NCBI GenBank assembly: GCA_964304625.1
Contig: OZ199839.1
Location: 186,001-250,000, forward strand
Origin: Kudoa neothunni
Taxonomy: Eukaryota; Cnidaria
Direction: 5' to 3'
DNA length: 64,000 nucleotides
Positions 49,401 through 61,609 of this stretch are shown here, one piece after another. Numbering within the stretch: position 1 is the first letter of the stretch; each line of letters opens with the position of its first letter. The translations under genes were made by a program, and so were the position numbers. A model generated the notes under the pieces. That model saw only the letters and a list, made by a program, of their open reading frames with translations. It ran no database searches and was not told where the DNA came from.

Positions 49401-50834
49401 TAAATGTAATTACGGGTTTATATTGTTATTTTTACGAAAAAATGAATTTTAGTAGAGTTAGATGAAAATTATGTTATACATTTAAATGTAAAATAAACTT
49501 TGTTTACAATAATATAAATGATTAAAGAATTCAAATTGAAAAATGGATATTACCATTTATTATTAGTATGTTAAAATAATAATTAATTCTGAAAAATATT
49601 TAAGAAGACGAACGATGTTAAGACCGCGTTACTATTTCTTTGAGTACATTATTTAAGTAGATAGTAAAATTATCTCTTCTTTTTGTTATTTCGTGAGAGT
49701 AATTTAATTTATTTCTATTTGAAAATAGTTAAAACGTGATTGTTTAAAAATTAATTTCACTACATAGACTAACTCTACTAATTTTGATGATTAGCTATAT
49801 TAATTTTTAATCAAAATTTATTTGAAGAAGCTCCATACAATTTATTGACATAGACAAATTAAGGTTGCATTGATGTAATTCCTGATCTCGCGTTTTACAT
49901 GAACACGGCCACCGAAGAAGATAGAAAATTGTATTCGAATCCTTTGTATTCCTCCAATACAACACCCATCTTTTACGGCGGAGAACTACGTGTGCCTTAC
50001 CATCACAGAAGAACTTATGTCGCTCTAACATATCCTGGATCGGCGTAGATTATATTAACTTACTGATTAGAGTGTCTTTCACTACCTTTATAGGAGATAT
50101 GGCGAAGAATATTGGTTGTTTTTATTGTTACAAAAATTTTTAGCGGATCCATCCGATTTTACCTATTTCCCTTGTCCTAGTTACACTCTGTAGTTATCAT
50201 TATGCTTTTTAAATGCGAATCTACTTTTTGTTGATTAGACTTGATAAATTGATCACTCAACAAGACTACTACGATGGTTATCAAGTATTATTGAATTGAA
50301 ATGGCATTCTTTGTAACATTTTTCACTCCACATAGACCGCCATCGGATTTAATATTTGCTACAAAGACACTGGTTTATTTGGTATAAGTATGGCCGCTTT
50401 CCATGATAACATCCATCAGGTATTTAAAAAAATTAGTTGATCTATTGATTTTACTTTAAATAGCTCGTATTGACGGTAACCCAATCGTTGAACAAATTAA
50501 AAGATAACCCAGTAGTGTCGGACGAGTCGTTCAGATGTGCCAAGTAATAATGTGTTCGTGTTTTTTTCTTATTTATTTTTGTAGGGCAGCTGCCAAACTT
50601 GAATTCTTAAGTAATATGGAGACCAAAGAGAATTTTCTGCGTGATTTATCCTTCCAATTGTGTAACGGAGACGGTCAATACATTCCACCTGCCAAACGAA
50701 TGAGTGCTATTGATAAAATCGGCAAAAAACAATTTGAAGAATTTATCAAAAAAACTCTAAAGAAGAAACCTGTTTTTGCTGTACTAGGCGATATTCGCAA
50801 AGTTCGCCCTCCTTCAGAATACATTGATATTTGA
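46430..50834 (+). CDS. UQCRC2-like: UQCRC2-like complex III core protein 2, complete copy
   Basis: Exons: 46430-46617, 46670-46737, 46782-46838, 46902-47029, 47077-47110, 47172-47241, 47314-47368, 49864-50044, 50094-50189, 50239-50284, 50336-50419, 50464-50543 and 50585-50834. Every junction keeps phase, and the last 445 or so codons fit the 453-residue human UQCRC2. The M16 zinc motif HxxEH is replaced by HILSH, so the protein should be non-catalytic, as expected for core 2 and unlike MPP-beta. Typical segments are ICLQAGARNEPSNYLGVSHIL, a central Gly-rich ..FYGGELRVPYHHRRTYVAL and FNICYKDTGLFGISM. The last exon ends ...PPSEYIDI. It would sit on the matrix side of cytochrome bc1. The first coding exon (candidate ATG 46312) is uncertain. 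Introns are 41-64 nt except the eighth join, 2495 nt. Confidence 0.9.
47369..49863. other. 2.5-kb UQCRC2 intron
   Basis: AT-rich intron without recognisable elements. The duplication ends inside it at 48098, the point matching the N gap. A near NRF-1 match, TGCGCATGTGCA, lies at about 48188. Confidence 0.6.
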
Positions 50835-51826
50835 ATTTTAAGCGGTCTTATCAGCAATGATTGGAGGATTGTTTTCAAGTGGTCGTTTAATTAATGACCC
50901 ACTCTTTGTTTCGACTATTTTTTCAAGTTATTTCAAAATTTTTTCTTATATACTCTCACGATATTAAGAAATCTTGAAATTATTTGTTTTTTAATATTGA
51001 GGTTGTCGTTTTCAACGAGTTCTTGCATTAATTACTCGATGGTGTTTAACGACCAGATACTTTTATCTGTTTGTGTTTAATACAATTTTAAATACGATTG
51101 TATTAAAATATTATTTAAATTTAGTTAGAATGGGCGTGTTTCTTATAATTTTGAAATTTTTTTTATTATTTAACGATCTTAGAATCCATAATTCATGTTT
51201 TGATCTATAATTGGGTGGTGAATAAGCTGTTTTTACAGCGCAATAGAGTTAACGCTAGAAAATCTGCAACTTTCAGTCGTTGTTATTCAATCAAGCTATA
51301 TTAAAGAAAGAAAAGCACTTGTTATAAATTTTCTAAGAATAATAAATAGTCGGAATATAAATATAAAACTTCGACATAATTATATCGATAATTGCATACT
51401 TTCGTATTTTAGTATGTCTAATATAAGTAATGTATTCTTTGTATTTAATTAAAAATCGTGAGTATGAATGTGTACGGTTGAATTTTATTTATTTTAGAAG
51501 AATTAAGCAAAATGATTTTAAAAAATTACTACGGTTTGTAATGGTTTTTACATTATAATGAATGTTGATTTAATTTTTATTTTATTTCGCCATGACCTAT
51601 TTTTAAACTGATCCTCATCATGTATAATATTTTCAATTACACAACTTAAAATGAGTCTATCCCATTTTCTTTGTTTCATAATATGGTTCTAATAATTTTA
51701 TTCTCCCAAATATTGCATTTCCATCAATTTTTACTGAGTTTTTTTGTTTTTTGACACCGAAATTATTCTTCAGAGTGACAAAAAAATATTTACTATATTC
51801 CGTTTATTTTCCCTTTTATTATACCA
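50835..51826. other. Intergenic, AT-rich, nothing recognised
   Basis: Region downstream (3') of UQCRC2. No open frame with coding character and no repeat ends were seen. Confidence 0.55.
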
Positions 51827-51834
51827 TGGGTCAG

Positions 51835-52331
51835 CAACCTACGACCCGTCAGTTATCTCTGTCCGGCACGCCATGCATTGAATGGCATAAAATTTTTTCT
51901 TAATATCTAAAATACCAAAATTATTTTTAATTTCTTTCTATACCGTTTTTCTAAATGTTAATATGTTGTCGATATAAACACTTTAGCCAACTAAAATTCA
52001 TTTTCATTAAAAAAGGAAAACCAAAATAAATATGATTGTTAAAATTATTTCTTTTAAGTTAAAAATATTTTTAAAAAGGCATATAGGTACATCTCATGCT
52101 TGCATCGTCCAATAAATTGTTCGTTCATAAGTTAAACACGAGTTGATTATATTGGAAATGAAAATTATTTGAATATAATACAATTGATTTGATCTAATTT
52201 TATAGTTTAAATGATTTTTATAAATTCTTATGTATATATTTAAATTTGAAATTCGAACTAAGAATAATTTAAAATATTTATGGATTAATTTTAATACGGC
52301 CCGTCCCACCCAAAAAGGTTGCCGACCTCTG
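51835..52331. mobile_element. 497-bp non-autonomous hAT element with perfect 8-bp TSD
   Basis: Flanked by TATTATAC at 51827-51834 and 52332-52339. The ends are CATGGGTCAGCAACCT and, inverted, CAGAGGTCGGCAACCT, a common hAT-type terminal repeat. The interior has no transposase. Part of the interior (around 52080-52150, with AGGCATATAGGTACAT) matches the element at 62143-62689 in opposite orientation, so they are one family. Confidence 0.85.
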
Positions 52332-52546
52332 TATTATACGACGGAGGAAAGATGGAATGAGTGTCTCGCCATTTACTGGAACTCACGGTATGGACGCTAC
52401 TATTATGTTAAGCATCTTTATTCAGTATTAATAGCTATGGTTAGAGTTTACATTGACTATATTGTATGATGCGCCGAAATTTATAGCCTAATTCAATAAT
52501 CAGGATAAAATTTAGACGTTTGAACCATCTGGGGCGTATTTCTATA

Positions 52547-54555
52547 GGCAGTGGCTATTGCAACGGATCCGTTTAATCCGCATGCTCGGACTGTCTATTG
52601 CAACGGGAGGAAATAACTCGAAAACTAACATGTCTATAAAAATTTCAATTTCGTTTTTATAATAAATGATTTTTTCGCCAAAAAGTTAAACCATTATAAA
52701 AGAAATCCAAGATAACAAATTTTCGCATTTTATGGCAATGAATTCAGAGGTTAAAAATTATTTTTAAGTCCTTAATTAGCGATTTATAATTTATAAATAA
52801 AATTATCTTTTCCATAATTCAGATTAATATAAATTGTTTCAATTAAAGATCCAAATTCACCGGACTTGCGCATGAATGAAGAAGCACCGCTATATCGCTA
52901 AAGACAATAATAATGCACTGTTAACATATCGTGTAAAATGTTAGATCTTTTTATTTCGCGATCCTAATTTTCTACATATTAAATGATCTATCTTTTCGCT
53001 ATATAAAGATACAAATTAGCTTTATTATACCGCAATTTATCTAGGCATTAATAACATGAAGAAAATTTTTGATTTCCATCTATTAATTGCTTTATTTATA
53101 TAATTAATTGTTTTATTATTTATTCTGCTTTCTTTTTCTAGGACGCCCAACACTCATTACTTTAGAGCAGGGGCCGGCAACCCTATTAGGTTGCCGGGCC
53201 GGATAATCATGTCAAACTAGGAGGAAGGCCAGAATATATTTAAATCCAGTAGATGTAATAAATTTTTCACAATACAATTGAAAATTGGATTAGTAAATTT
53301 ATATTTTGAAATTTAAAATAATATATTTTTATCTTAACGAGAAAAAGAAACAACGAACGTGAATGTTCGATACTTTTATGAAGGAATTACTGGTTTTATA
53401 CAATTTTTAATTTCATAATTTACCTGATATTTTTGGTGCTGAATTTAAACGTTTATATATTCAAATTATTGTTCTAAATCGTAAAGAGCAATAATTAAAC
53501 GTTTCCATTAGCTACAATAAAACTAATATCGTACAATCAGTAAAAATAAATAAGGAATTTACTCGGGGAAAAATTTTAATTTTTTTTAAGCACTTTTATG
53601 CTTCAAAAAAGGGAATAATACTTAAGTAACATAGTTCACATTGCTATTAAGCTTATCTATATGCTGAAGAGATCGAATTTAAAAGTTGGGGAAATTATAT
53701 AAGCACCGTCAAAAAAATTAACTATATCAATAACATCCTTTGCAGGCCGGATGAGGAAAGCTCCCGGGCCAAATTTGGTCCGGGGGCCAGTCGTTGCCGA
53801 ACTCTGTCTTAAAAGGATCTTGATTTTATTATGATAATCATATTTTTGTTTTTATGTAGAGAATTATTACCCATTACCCTCAAATTATTGCTACGTAACA
53901 TCGAATCAAGGAAATGACACATTATTCCTTAAAAACTACCATATCTTTAACAAACAATCTATTTTTAAAGTCCTATATATAGTATAAATAAATCTAACTC
54001 GAAATCATAGATTCGTGTTTATTTCGTAGATTGAGACATAGCTTTAAATACAATGAGTTGTACATTAATACACATTATTCATATTATAAATTTTGAGAAA
54101 AAAATAATTAATTAATGTGTTAATAATTCTCCATAATAGCATGTATCGAATCAGAGGGATGTTAACCGACGAAAGAACCAGTACCACTAGTTAACTAAAT
54201 CTTACGTAATGGCGCGGACTCCTGAGCGTGGTAATTCATACTATAGAAAGCATACGATTTACATAAAATTTTTGCAATTATGAAAGTTTATTGTCTTAGA
54301 AAGCTCTTTTTAGTGTTCCTACGATCTATCAAATCAAAATGACATTATGAAGTTACTTAATTTTCAATAACAACCTTGAAAATTCCACCATATTATATTT
54401 CCCCAAAAATTTGAAATTATTTGGAGAAAAAATCATTTATTATAAAAACGAAATTGAAATTTTTATAGACATGTTAGTTTTCGAGTTATTTCCTCCCGTT
54501 GCAATAGACAGTCCGAGCATGCGGATTAAACGGATCCGTTGCAATAGCCACTGCC
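52547..54555. mobile_element. ~2-kb element with 130-bp perfect terminal inverted repeats
   Basis: Positions 52547-52676 are the exact reverse complement of 54426-54555, with no mismatch over 130 bases. Each arm carries the 12-mer CTATTGCAACGG twice, 40 bp apart, like subterminal transposase-binding repeats. Flanks read ATTTCTATA on the left and ATTTCTCTC on the right, possibly a diverged 9-bp target duplication as made by Mutator-like elements. No coding sequence is seen inside, so it is non-autonomous. A hAT MITE (53168-53806) is nested in it. Without that insert it is about 1.36 kb. Confidence 0.85.
53168..53806. mobile_element. Non-autonomous hAT element nested in the long-TIR element
   Basis: The ends CAGGGGCCGGCAACCC and, inverted, CAGAGTTCGGCAACGA belong to the same class as the neighbouring hAT MITEs. 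Flanking octamers CTTTAGAG and CTTAAAAG (the right one beginning two bases past the terminal CTCTG) could be a diverged target duplication. GC-rich termini (GCCGGGCCGG..., GGGCCAAATTTGGTCC) enclose an AT-rich, non-coding centre. Confidence 0.75.
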
Positions 54556-55099
54556 ATTTCTCTCTATATGCATATAGATATGTGTCTGCGTGTGTCAGCA
54601 AGTTTGCTATTTAGAAAAAGTTAACTCCTTATTGAATGTATTTTGGTATCTTTTAATTTTAAAAACGTTAATAAGTCTTTTTGTGTTAACATTTTAGTTT
54701 ATCAAATTTTTATGACTCATACCAATAGAAATAAATTAATTGGGGGAACACGAAAAATATCAAGTTGATTCGTGCATTAATACCTAAGAGCACTGTGAAT
54801 GTAATTATTAATGGTTATCTTAAAAGGATATAAAGTGAGATCATTTTCCATAATTCCTAATATTAAAGTAATATTACATAACGTGATATTGTATAGAATC
54901 TTTCATCTGCATATTTGTGCCCACAGGCGCCCTCGTGACTAATTTTGTTTTTTGACCAAAATGGTTTTATTTGAGCTCGAATCATTATGGATACTAGGAA
55001 TTCTTGTATTTTTCTTATAATGAGCATTAAATCATTTCTCATCCTAACAAGTTATGTTTTAATTAATAGACAGCAATTTTCCAGAGATGATTAAGGCTT
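54556..55099. other. Short intergenic stretch, nothing recognised
   Basis: AT-rich sequence between the long-TIR element and the piggyBac copy. No coding or repeat signal was seen. Confidence 0.5.
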
Positions 55100-57394
55100 T
55101 TAACCCTAGGCTCCACGAGCCCATTTCCGAATAAGACTGGCTTTACATTCGTCAATTTTAATCATTTTTACCCTTGATTTCACGTAAATTCATAAAAAGT
55201 TGTTTTCTATCATTTTATATCATATCTGATTTTTTTCTCTATATTAAACTGTTTGAGATACACATGAGCTTATTATTAAGTAAACAAATAACAAACTTGG
55301 CCATTTTTAATCCCAGATATTTACTGGATTCTCCCAGCACATCGTATTGTCCATCAATAATGACTTCTTGTGATGCAGAAAGTATATCCTAAATTGAAAT
55401 TGAAAAGTTAGTGCAGATAGAAAGGGAGCCTGAATTTTTTAATCCTAAATTATTGAGTAATTTCAATTTTGAAGGATTTTACATTATATTTCTGTATATA
55501 GATGATAGTGACATTACAAACGAACTCATCCTAATGGATGAAAATAGTATAAGTTCCACTTCTTATACTTCAAAAGACAAATCTTTAATCTGATCTCCAA
55601 AACCCTACCTGGACGAATTGCCAATCAAGATATTATCAATAATGACCTAGAGGAGGGAAAACCTATTGAAACATTGAACACAACAACAATATTGAGATCA
55701 TTTTCGCATTTTATAAGAGAAGAGATGCTCGAAGAATTTTTATCGTTCACAAGCCGTAAAGGTTTTGAAAAATATAATGATTCATGGAAACGCCTAGATT
55801 GCATCTAATTAAAGCTTTTGTAGGATTGTTGTTATTGGCTGGTGCCTATAAATCAAACCTAGAGTGTACCAGGATTCTGAGGCATGAAATTCACGGAAGA
55901 CCATTATTTCGCGCCACTATGAATGAAATGAGATTTCAAAAAATCTTAAATCGCTTGTGCTTTGGTGAATATTGGAAGCGTAAAAAGCTCCCAAATTCAG
56001 CTGATTAATTTTCCTCATCAATAAACTGTCTGGAAATTTTTCTGAAATCTGTAGGAATAATTACATCCTTGGACCTAATATGACCGTAGATGAACAACTA
56101 TATCCGTTCAGAGGGCTTGTATCATTTCTTGTTTACATGCCAAAAAACCATCCAAATATGGGTTAAAATTTTTGGTCGTATGTGATGGTCAAACACGTTA
56201 CGTAGCCAATGTTTTACCTTACTTGGGTAAAATTGATGAGTGCGCCGTCAAACAAATCTAAGTTTAAAATAGTCATTGACTTGACTCAACATTTGTTGGA
56301 TGCGGGAAGAACTATTACATGCGATAATTATTTCAATTCCTGGAAATTAGCCCTATATCTACGATATCTACGAGAAAGAAAAACGTCCATTCTTGGCGCG
56401 GTGCGCAAATGTCGAACATTTATTCCACCTGAATTTTAACCAAATAACTCTCGGAAGATATTTTCATCCTTATTTGGTTTCTATAAGTCATTTATCCTAA
56501 TTTCTTACTTACAGAGGAAAAACAAGACTGTAATAATTCTTTCTTCGGAGCATCGTATTCCAAATATTAGTTCAGAGTATCATCGTAAACCAAAAGCAAT
56601 CTTGGATTATAATGTACAGAAATGTGGTGTTGACACTTTGGATCAATGTATTTCCACGTACATATGTAAAAGAAAATGTAGAGGGTGGCCGTTCGCTGTA
56701 TTTTGTCAAATACTTGATATAGCTGCGTTCAATGCGTTGGTTGTCTTTATTCACGGAAATCCCAATTACTGTGATACAAACGAGTCAAATCGTCGCCAAC
56801 AATTTCTCATGGATTCGTCCACGTCATTAATTAAGCCCGAGCAGGAAATGCGATATAAAATTGCATTTGTTTCTAGCCAGACTGTTATTAAAAGAACAAT
56901 GGAAATAGTTGGTTTCGAATTTACAAAAAAAGTAATCCTCCAGTAGAAAACCAAGAAAATAATCAAAGAAAAACATTATTTGTTTGAACTGTGACTCACA
57001 ACAAAAATAATTTAAACAAATTTTTTGCCTATTGTTTTTTATTGAACGTTATGTGAATGTTTATAGCGGTTGGAACATAAAGTATAAATGAATTTAAAAT
57101 AAATAATTATTAATTTTTCTGTCTTAATAGAAATGCTGTTTAGAATACAAATAAATTGAAGCTGCCATCGAATAAATACATTTTAATATTCCGAAGCAAT
57201 ATAATAATTCTTTTTAAGTTTTTTTGCTACGCGTAATAGTATAGTTTATCTTAATACCTTTTTATTCTGTTTTGTTTATATATCATATATAATGTGACTT
57301 TCTAATAGTAGAGTAGTTAATATAAGATTGAATTATAATACTACATTCAACGTAAGTTAATCCCTGGGCTCCAGGAGCCCAGTTTAGTGTTTAA
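55100..57394 (+). mobile_element. piggyBac transposon copy, decayed, near full length
   Basis: The left end is TTAACCCTAGGCTCCACGAG. The right end is near the TTAA at 57357 or 57391, next to a GGGCTCC-A-GGAGCCC palindrome. The transposase (DDE_Tnp_1_7) is spread over several frames. ALFVGLLLLAGAYKSN-like sequence with GRPLFRATMNEMRFQKIL is at 55784-56008. MTVDEQLYPFRG (catalytic Asp) lies near 56080, DAGRTITCDNYFNS (catalytic Asp) near 56305, and MDYNVQKCGVDTLDQ (catalytic Asp region) at 56602. The C-terminal part follows to 56943. Two or more frameshifts and several stops interrupt it, with a typical piggyBac length of about 2.3 kb. It shares end sequences with the MITE at 22643 and the fragment at 62719. 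Confidence 0.85.
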
Positions 57395-59637
57395 CCTTCC
57401 GAATGCTTTTGGAGTCTATTAGACCACAAGTCATATTAAAGATTAGTTTTGATCCTCTTCCAATTATCTAAATTTTCTAAAACTTGGTCTATTCTTATAA
57501 AATTTCTTACATTGTGTACCTGCCAAATAAATGCTGAGTTATCATTAATGAATGAAAAATAAAATAAAAAACATTTATTTACAGAGATTTTAGTGTTTGA
57601 GTACGAATTTTGGTCAGAACCAAAAAAGTGCCGCGTTCAATTGAGAAACCGTATGCATTGGAAGTCACATGATGTAATAATATTATTGCCAGCGCTAATC
57701 TGCATACAAAAGTTTTCTCTACCAATTCACCACTTTGAGCACATGCAGAGCGCTTCGATATATTTTTGTAGTTAATTTTGTATTTTTTAAAGTATATTAA
57801 AATAATCATTAAGTAGAAAAGTCTGTATAAGAATATGAATTCACGAACACACACACTGAAAGACACACGGACACTACGGCTTTATATATTAGGAAGGAAT
57901 AAAAGAGAACTGTCGGTACGTGTGTTTCCTAAGTACGAAAATGTGTCAATTTTTTCATTATTGAGGTACATTTATGAAACGTTAAATGATTTGTAATGTG
58001 GGGGAAAATCTATAATTTGTTATTCTACTATCAAAAATTGAAAAAGCAGTCTGAAAATATTGATCTTATCGGTTTCAAGTTTGTTAAATGGATGACACAA
58101 TTTCGAAAATAGGATTGAAAACTGTTGATTTCGGAGTTACAGTCGGTTAAAATTAACATTTTTCTTATATGCTTCAATATATCGTTAATTTAACAACTTT
58201 TTCTATTTCATTATATAAATAATGGTAATGCCCATTGTTAGTTTGTGTAAACACACTCCTTGTATTGGGACTTGAATATAATTGACTTACTAAGTAAATT
58301 ATCAAAGTTCTATAGACGGTTTAAATAACATAGAAAGATGTAAATTCGATAAATTAATGACGAATTGGTAGCGTATGTTATAATCTGATAGATTAAGGCC
58401 TTTTATATTGGGACTGGATCATCAAATTTCGTTGAATCGTCCTTTAAATTTAACTTTGAGCAAATAGATTTAAGGTATACGTTAAAATTATATTTTGTAT
58501 AATTTTTCAAAATATTTTTGTTGATATTGAGGGTCTACTCAGCAGTTTTCATTGAAGAGTGTATAAAAGTATGTCGGATAAAGGAATATTAATTTGAGCA
58601 GTACAAATTAATCGCCACAAGTCATACTCGAATTATGCTGTTCTTGCTATTTTTACGATCTCCCTAGAATGATCTTAATTTTAATTGTGCTTATCACAGT
58701 CGTTAAAGAGTGATATTAAAAAAAGTTTGTATAACTTCTTCTCTGAGTTAATTGAAATGATTCGTATATTTTGTCAATCTTTAAACGTAATCTTCTATAA
58801 TAAATTGTTCTGAATAACATACAAGGCTGGGAAGTTCCCGCTAGTTCGAAATATATATATATATATATATGGGGTTTGTTGATAAAAAATTTTTTATTAT
58901 TTGGCTAACGTTAAATTCTATTTAACATTTTTATCCTTAAATAAGATTATGCTTATAATTGAATTTTACTGAAAAAAGTGTTGGTTCTAAACAAATGATA
59001 TTCCATATTTTAGTTTAAATTATATTAAATCTAAAATTATTGTGATTTAAAATATTTATTAGAATTATGTTATTTATCTTATCTATAAATAATATTGTTT
59101 TCACGGTGCGAAAAATTAGTTTTAATAAATATATTTAAATAAACCACATATAATTAGCTTCGATAAGATAGATAATATCGTTTATATGACAAAAAGTTTA
59201 GTTAGGGTACTATGATTTGTTGAATCCATTCAGTGGAATAAAGGTATTCATCTCTCATTGAAGGTATAGTAAAGTTATTAAGACAAAGATAAACATTTTT
59301 TATCGAAATAAATTGAAAAAATAAGTAAATAATGTAATAAGATTAAACATATTGAGTGATATCAATAGTCAAGGATGATTATTCCACGTTGTTCGGCGAC
59401 AACGCTAGGTTCCATTAAGTTTGGACGTACTTCGTTCTATACTTGCAGGTGTTGAAGTGTCTGTCTATCACCGAATTGAATTATATTAGCGAAAAATGAC
59501 TGCAAACGACAATTTATAAGTTTCTAACTGAGTTATAATTATGATGAAATTTGATAATGTGTAATTATATTCATTATATTAGTTTTAACAATCGATTCAA
59601 TTCTAATTATAATTATTCGAAAGTTTACGAAACCAAA
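57395..59637. other. Intergenic repeat-poor region with one Helitron-like end
   Basis: From 57391 the sequence TTAACCTTCCGAATGC...GTCTATTAGACC resembles a piece at 1175-1245, so a small repeat family may be involved. A minus-strand TATATATAAAGCCGTAGTGT end sits near 57845-57895, and an (AT)n run at 58850-58870. The overlapping small open frames at 57579-57866 are not convincing. The last kilobase would contain the promoter of the membrane-protein gene at 59638. Confidence 0.45.
57845..57895 (-). mobile_element. Helitron-like terminus, inverted copy of the one at 62915
   Basis: The reverse complement reads TTCCTAATATATAAAGCCG, then a GTAGTGTCCGTGTGTC run and TTTCAGTGTGTGTGTTCG. The plus strand at about 62922-62988 repeats this with small differences. 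TATATAAAG followed by GTGTCTGT-rich sequence recalls Helitron left ends. No Rep/helicase gene was found. Confidence 0.4.
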
Positions 59638-61609
59638 ATGATTACATTACAACTAGTGTTACTATTTTCAAGTAATAATTGTATATTTCATTGTAATTAT
59701 TTGGTTAAAATCAATAGTAAGATGCTTCGCATACATTAATTCCGGCTTTTTGGATGATTCGTTTCGAAATGATCAAAACCTCAAACTAAATGGTGACAGA
59801 GATTATGTTACAATTCATAAAATCAAGTGTACGTATAATCAAAATATGCCCTTTAATCAATATAAGGAAGATAAATACAATTATGATACAGAGGAGAATA
59901 AAATTTGTGATATCATCAATTTACGCATACTAACAGAGAAAAAGCTGATCAAACCTGAAACCGTTTTTCCGAAAGAAATAAGTTTCTTCTCGCAAATGAC
60001 CTCAACCTTTAAATTCTTGAAAAAGTCACAGTTTGTCACTGAAAATTTCCCAGTTACCAAAAATGTATTAAACAGTTATTATAATCAACTTGATCAATTA
60101 ATGTCGGAAGTTTCTCTTTCCAAAACCGCTTTGAACAAATTGAAAAATGATAACAAAAATTTAATGAAAAGAGTAAGTAATGCTATTGTGGCTGCATATG
60201 ATTTGAGGGATAAAAAACAAGAATTGAAAAGATATTTTGAATCAATCAAAAAATCGATAGAATTTTGTAAAGGCGAACATAAAACTGACTATCTTGGTTA
60301 TAGAAATATTGTTAGCAGTTTTAATTTAAAAAACAAACTCGACGGATTGTTTAATGAGATGACTCGTATTATAAGAAATATTCACAATGTCTGTGATGAA
60401 ACAAAAAGTGTTCCTCGAGCGGATCCTGTAATTTCCGAGACGTATTCAAAATTTGTTGAGATAGTTAACAAACTGAATAATATTCGCAGTGGTGTGCAAC
60501 AAAATATTGAAGAGTTGAAAAAGAAAATCCGAATGTATGAAACATGGAAAAATGAAATTACGGGAGTTCAAATATTGAGATTCAATGATGAAATGAATAG
60601 AATAAGGAATTACATTGGGGTTGTTGATAATTTACATGCTACGGTTGAAAGGGAAACTAGCACAATTCAAGGACTAATTTCCAATGTGTCTCAACAACTT
60701 GTTCAATTTCCTTCGGAAAGTCGAGGGGTGCTCGAAATAACTATCACCCTATTGAATAAACATTTAAGCGACCAACAGAATGTGAAAAGCCGTACCAACA
60801 ATATAAAACAACTAGTTGAACAGTTGGATAATCCCATTACAGAGATCAAATCAAAGCGTGCCGAAATTCTTAACCAAATAAATGTTTCTATCGAAAACAT
60901 GAAATTAGCCGTTGAAGTGCTTGAAGTTATCAGAGACATAGAAAACAAACTCTCTCTTACATATGAGCATCACAGTTTAGTGAAGTTGAGAGCTTACAAT
61001 AGATCTCCCGGGGATTATTCAGCCGATGCCGATGCAGAAAGTATTACCAAGTATGTGGAGCTTTTCAAACAAAAGAAGAATCTAATTGAACAAACATTAA
61101 TTGATACCCATAGCCACCATATGGATGTCAATACATATTATAATCATTTGATAGACAATGGCAAAAAATTGGAGGAGCAATTCAACTCACATAAATCTAA
61201 ATCAATCCCTGAACTAAACGTTGTTAAAGATATTCCAAAACTAGAAGCTGTTCCAGATCTGTTCACAGACGACGACGGAGATGTAACGGGAGAAGAGCCA
61301 AACACTGAGGAAGGATTAACACCCCCAGAAGGAAACAATCCTAAATATACTATACCTAAGAAAAAGAATGCAGACCCTCAAAATTCGGTCCCAATAAAAG
61401 AAACTAATCAGAGGGAAATTTCTGATTACAATCAATCCTCTGTAACTCCAACAATACAATTGAATAATGGAAAGAGTCAAACCAATGTAACTGCGTTGTC
61501 TAGTGTGATTGTGGTGGTAATAATAGCCTTGGTTGCTGGAGGTTTCGTTTACCACAGATCGTGGAGAAGATCCCGTGTCTTCATGAAACATCCAAATGAT
61601 TTGGCCTAA
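59638..61609 (+). CDS. Secreted/type I membrane coiled-coil protein, unrecognised
   Basis: Two exons, 59638-59671 and 59718-61609, joined by a 46-nt GT..AG intron, give 641 residues in phase. Exon 1 encodes MITLQLVLLFS, and the spliced N-terminus (MITLQLVLLFSIRCFAYINS) is a typical signal peptide. The ectodomain is about 580 residues, rich in Lys, Asn, Glu and Ile with long heptad-like stretches (for example around IRSGVQQNIEELKKKIRMYE), and has four cysteines. A Pro/Asp/Glu/Thr-rich spacer precedes one membrane span (about 603-622, SSVIVVVIIALVAGGFV) and a 19-residue basic tail ending KHPNDLA. No enzyme motif was seen. The layout recalls surface coiled-coil or adhesin-type proteins, including apicomplexan reticulocyte-binding-like proteins, but I recognise no family, so this is architecture only. 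It is the only long intact frame in a transposon-rich stretch. Confidence 0.8.

Noticed and set aside
57579-57866. Overlapping 95-codon minus and 60-codon plus frames
   Set aside because: Both end in or beside the Helitron-like end; no domain was seen and the two contradict each other.
60703-61591. Minus-strand frames inside the coiled-coil gene
   Set aside because: Shadows of the long plus-strand frame.
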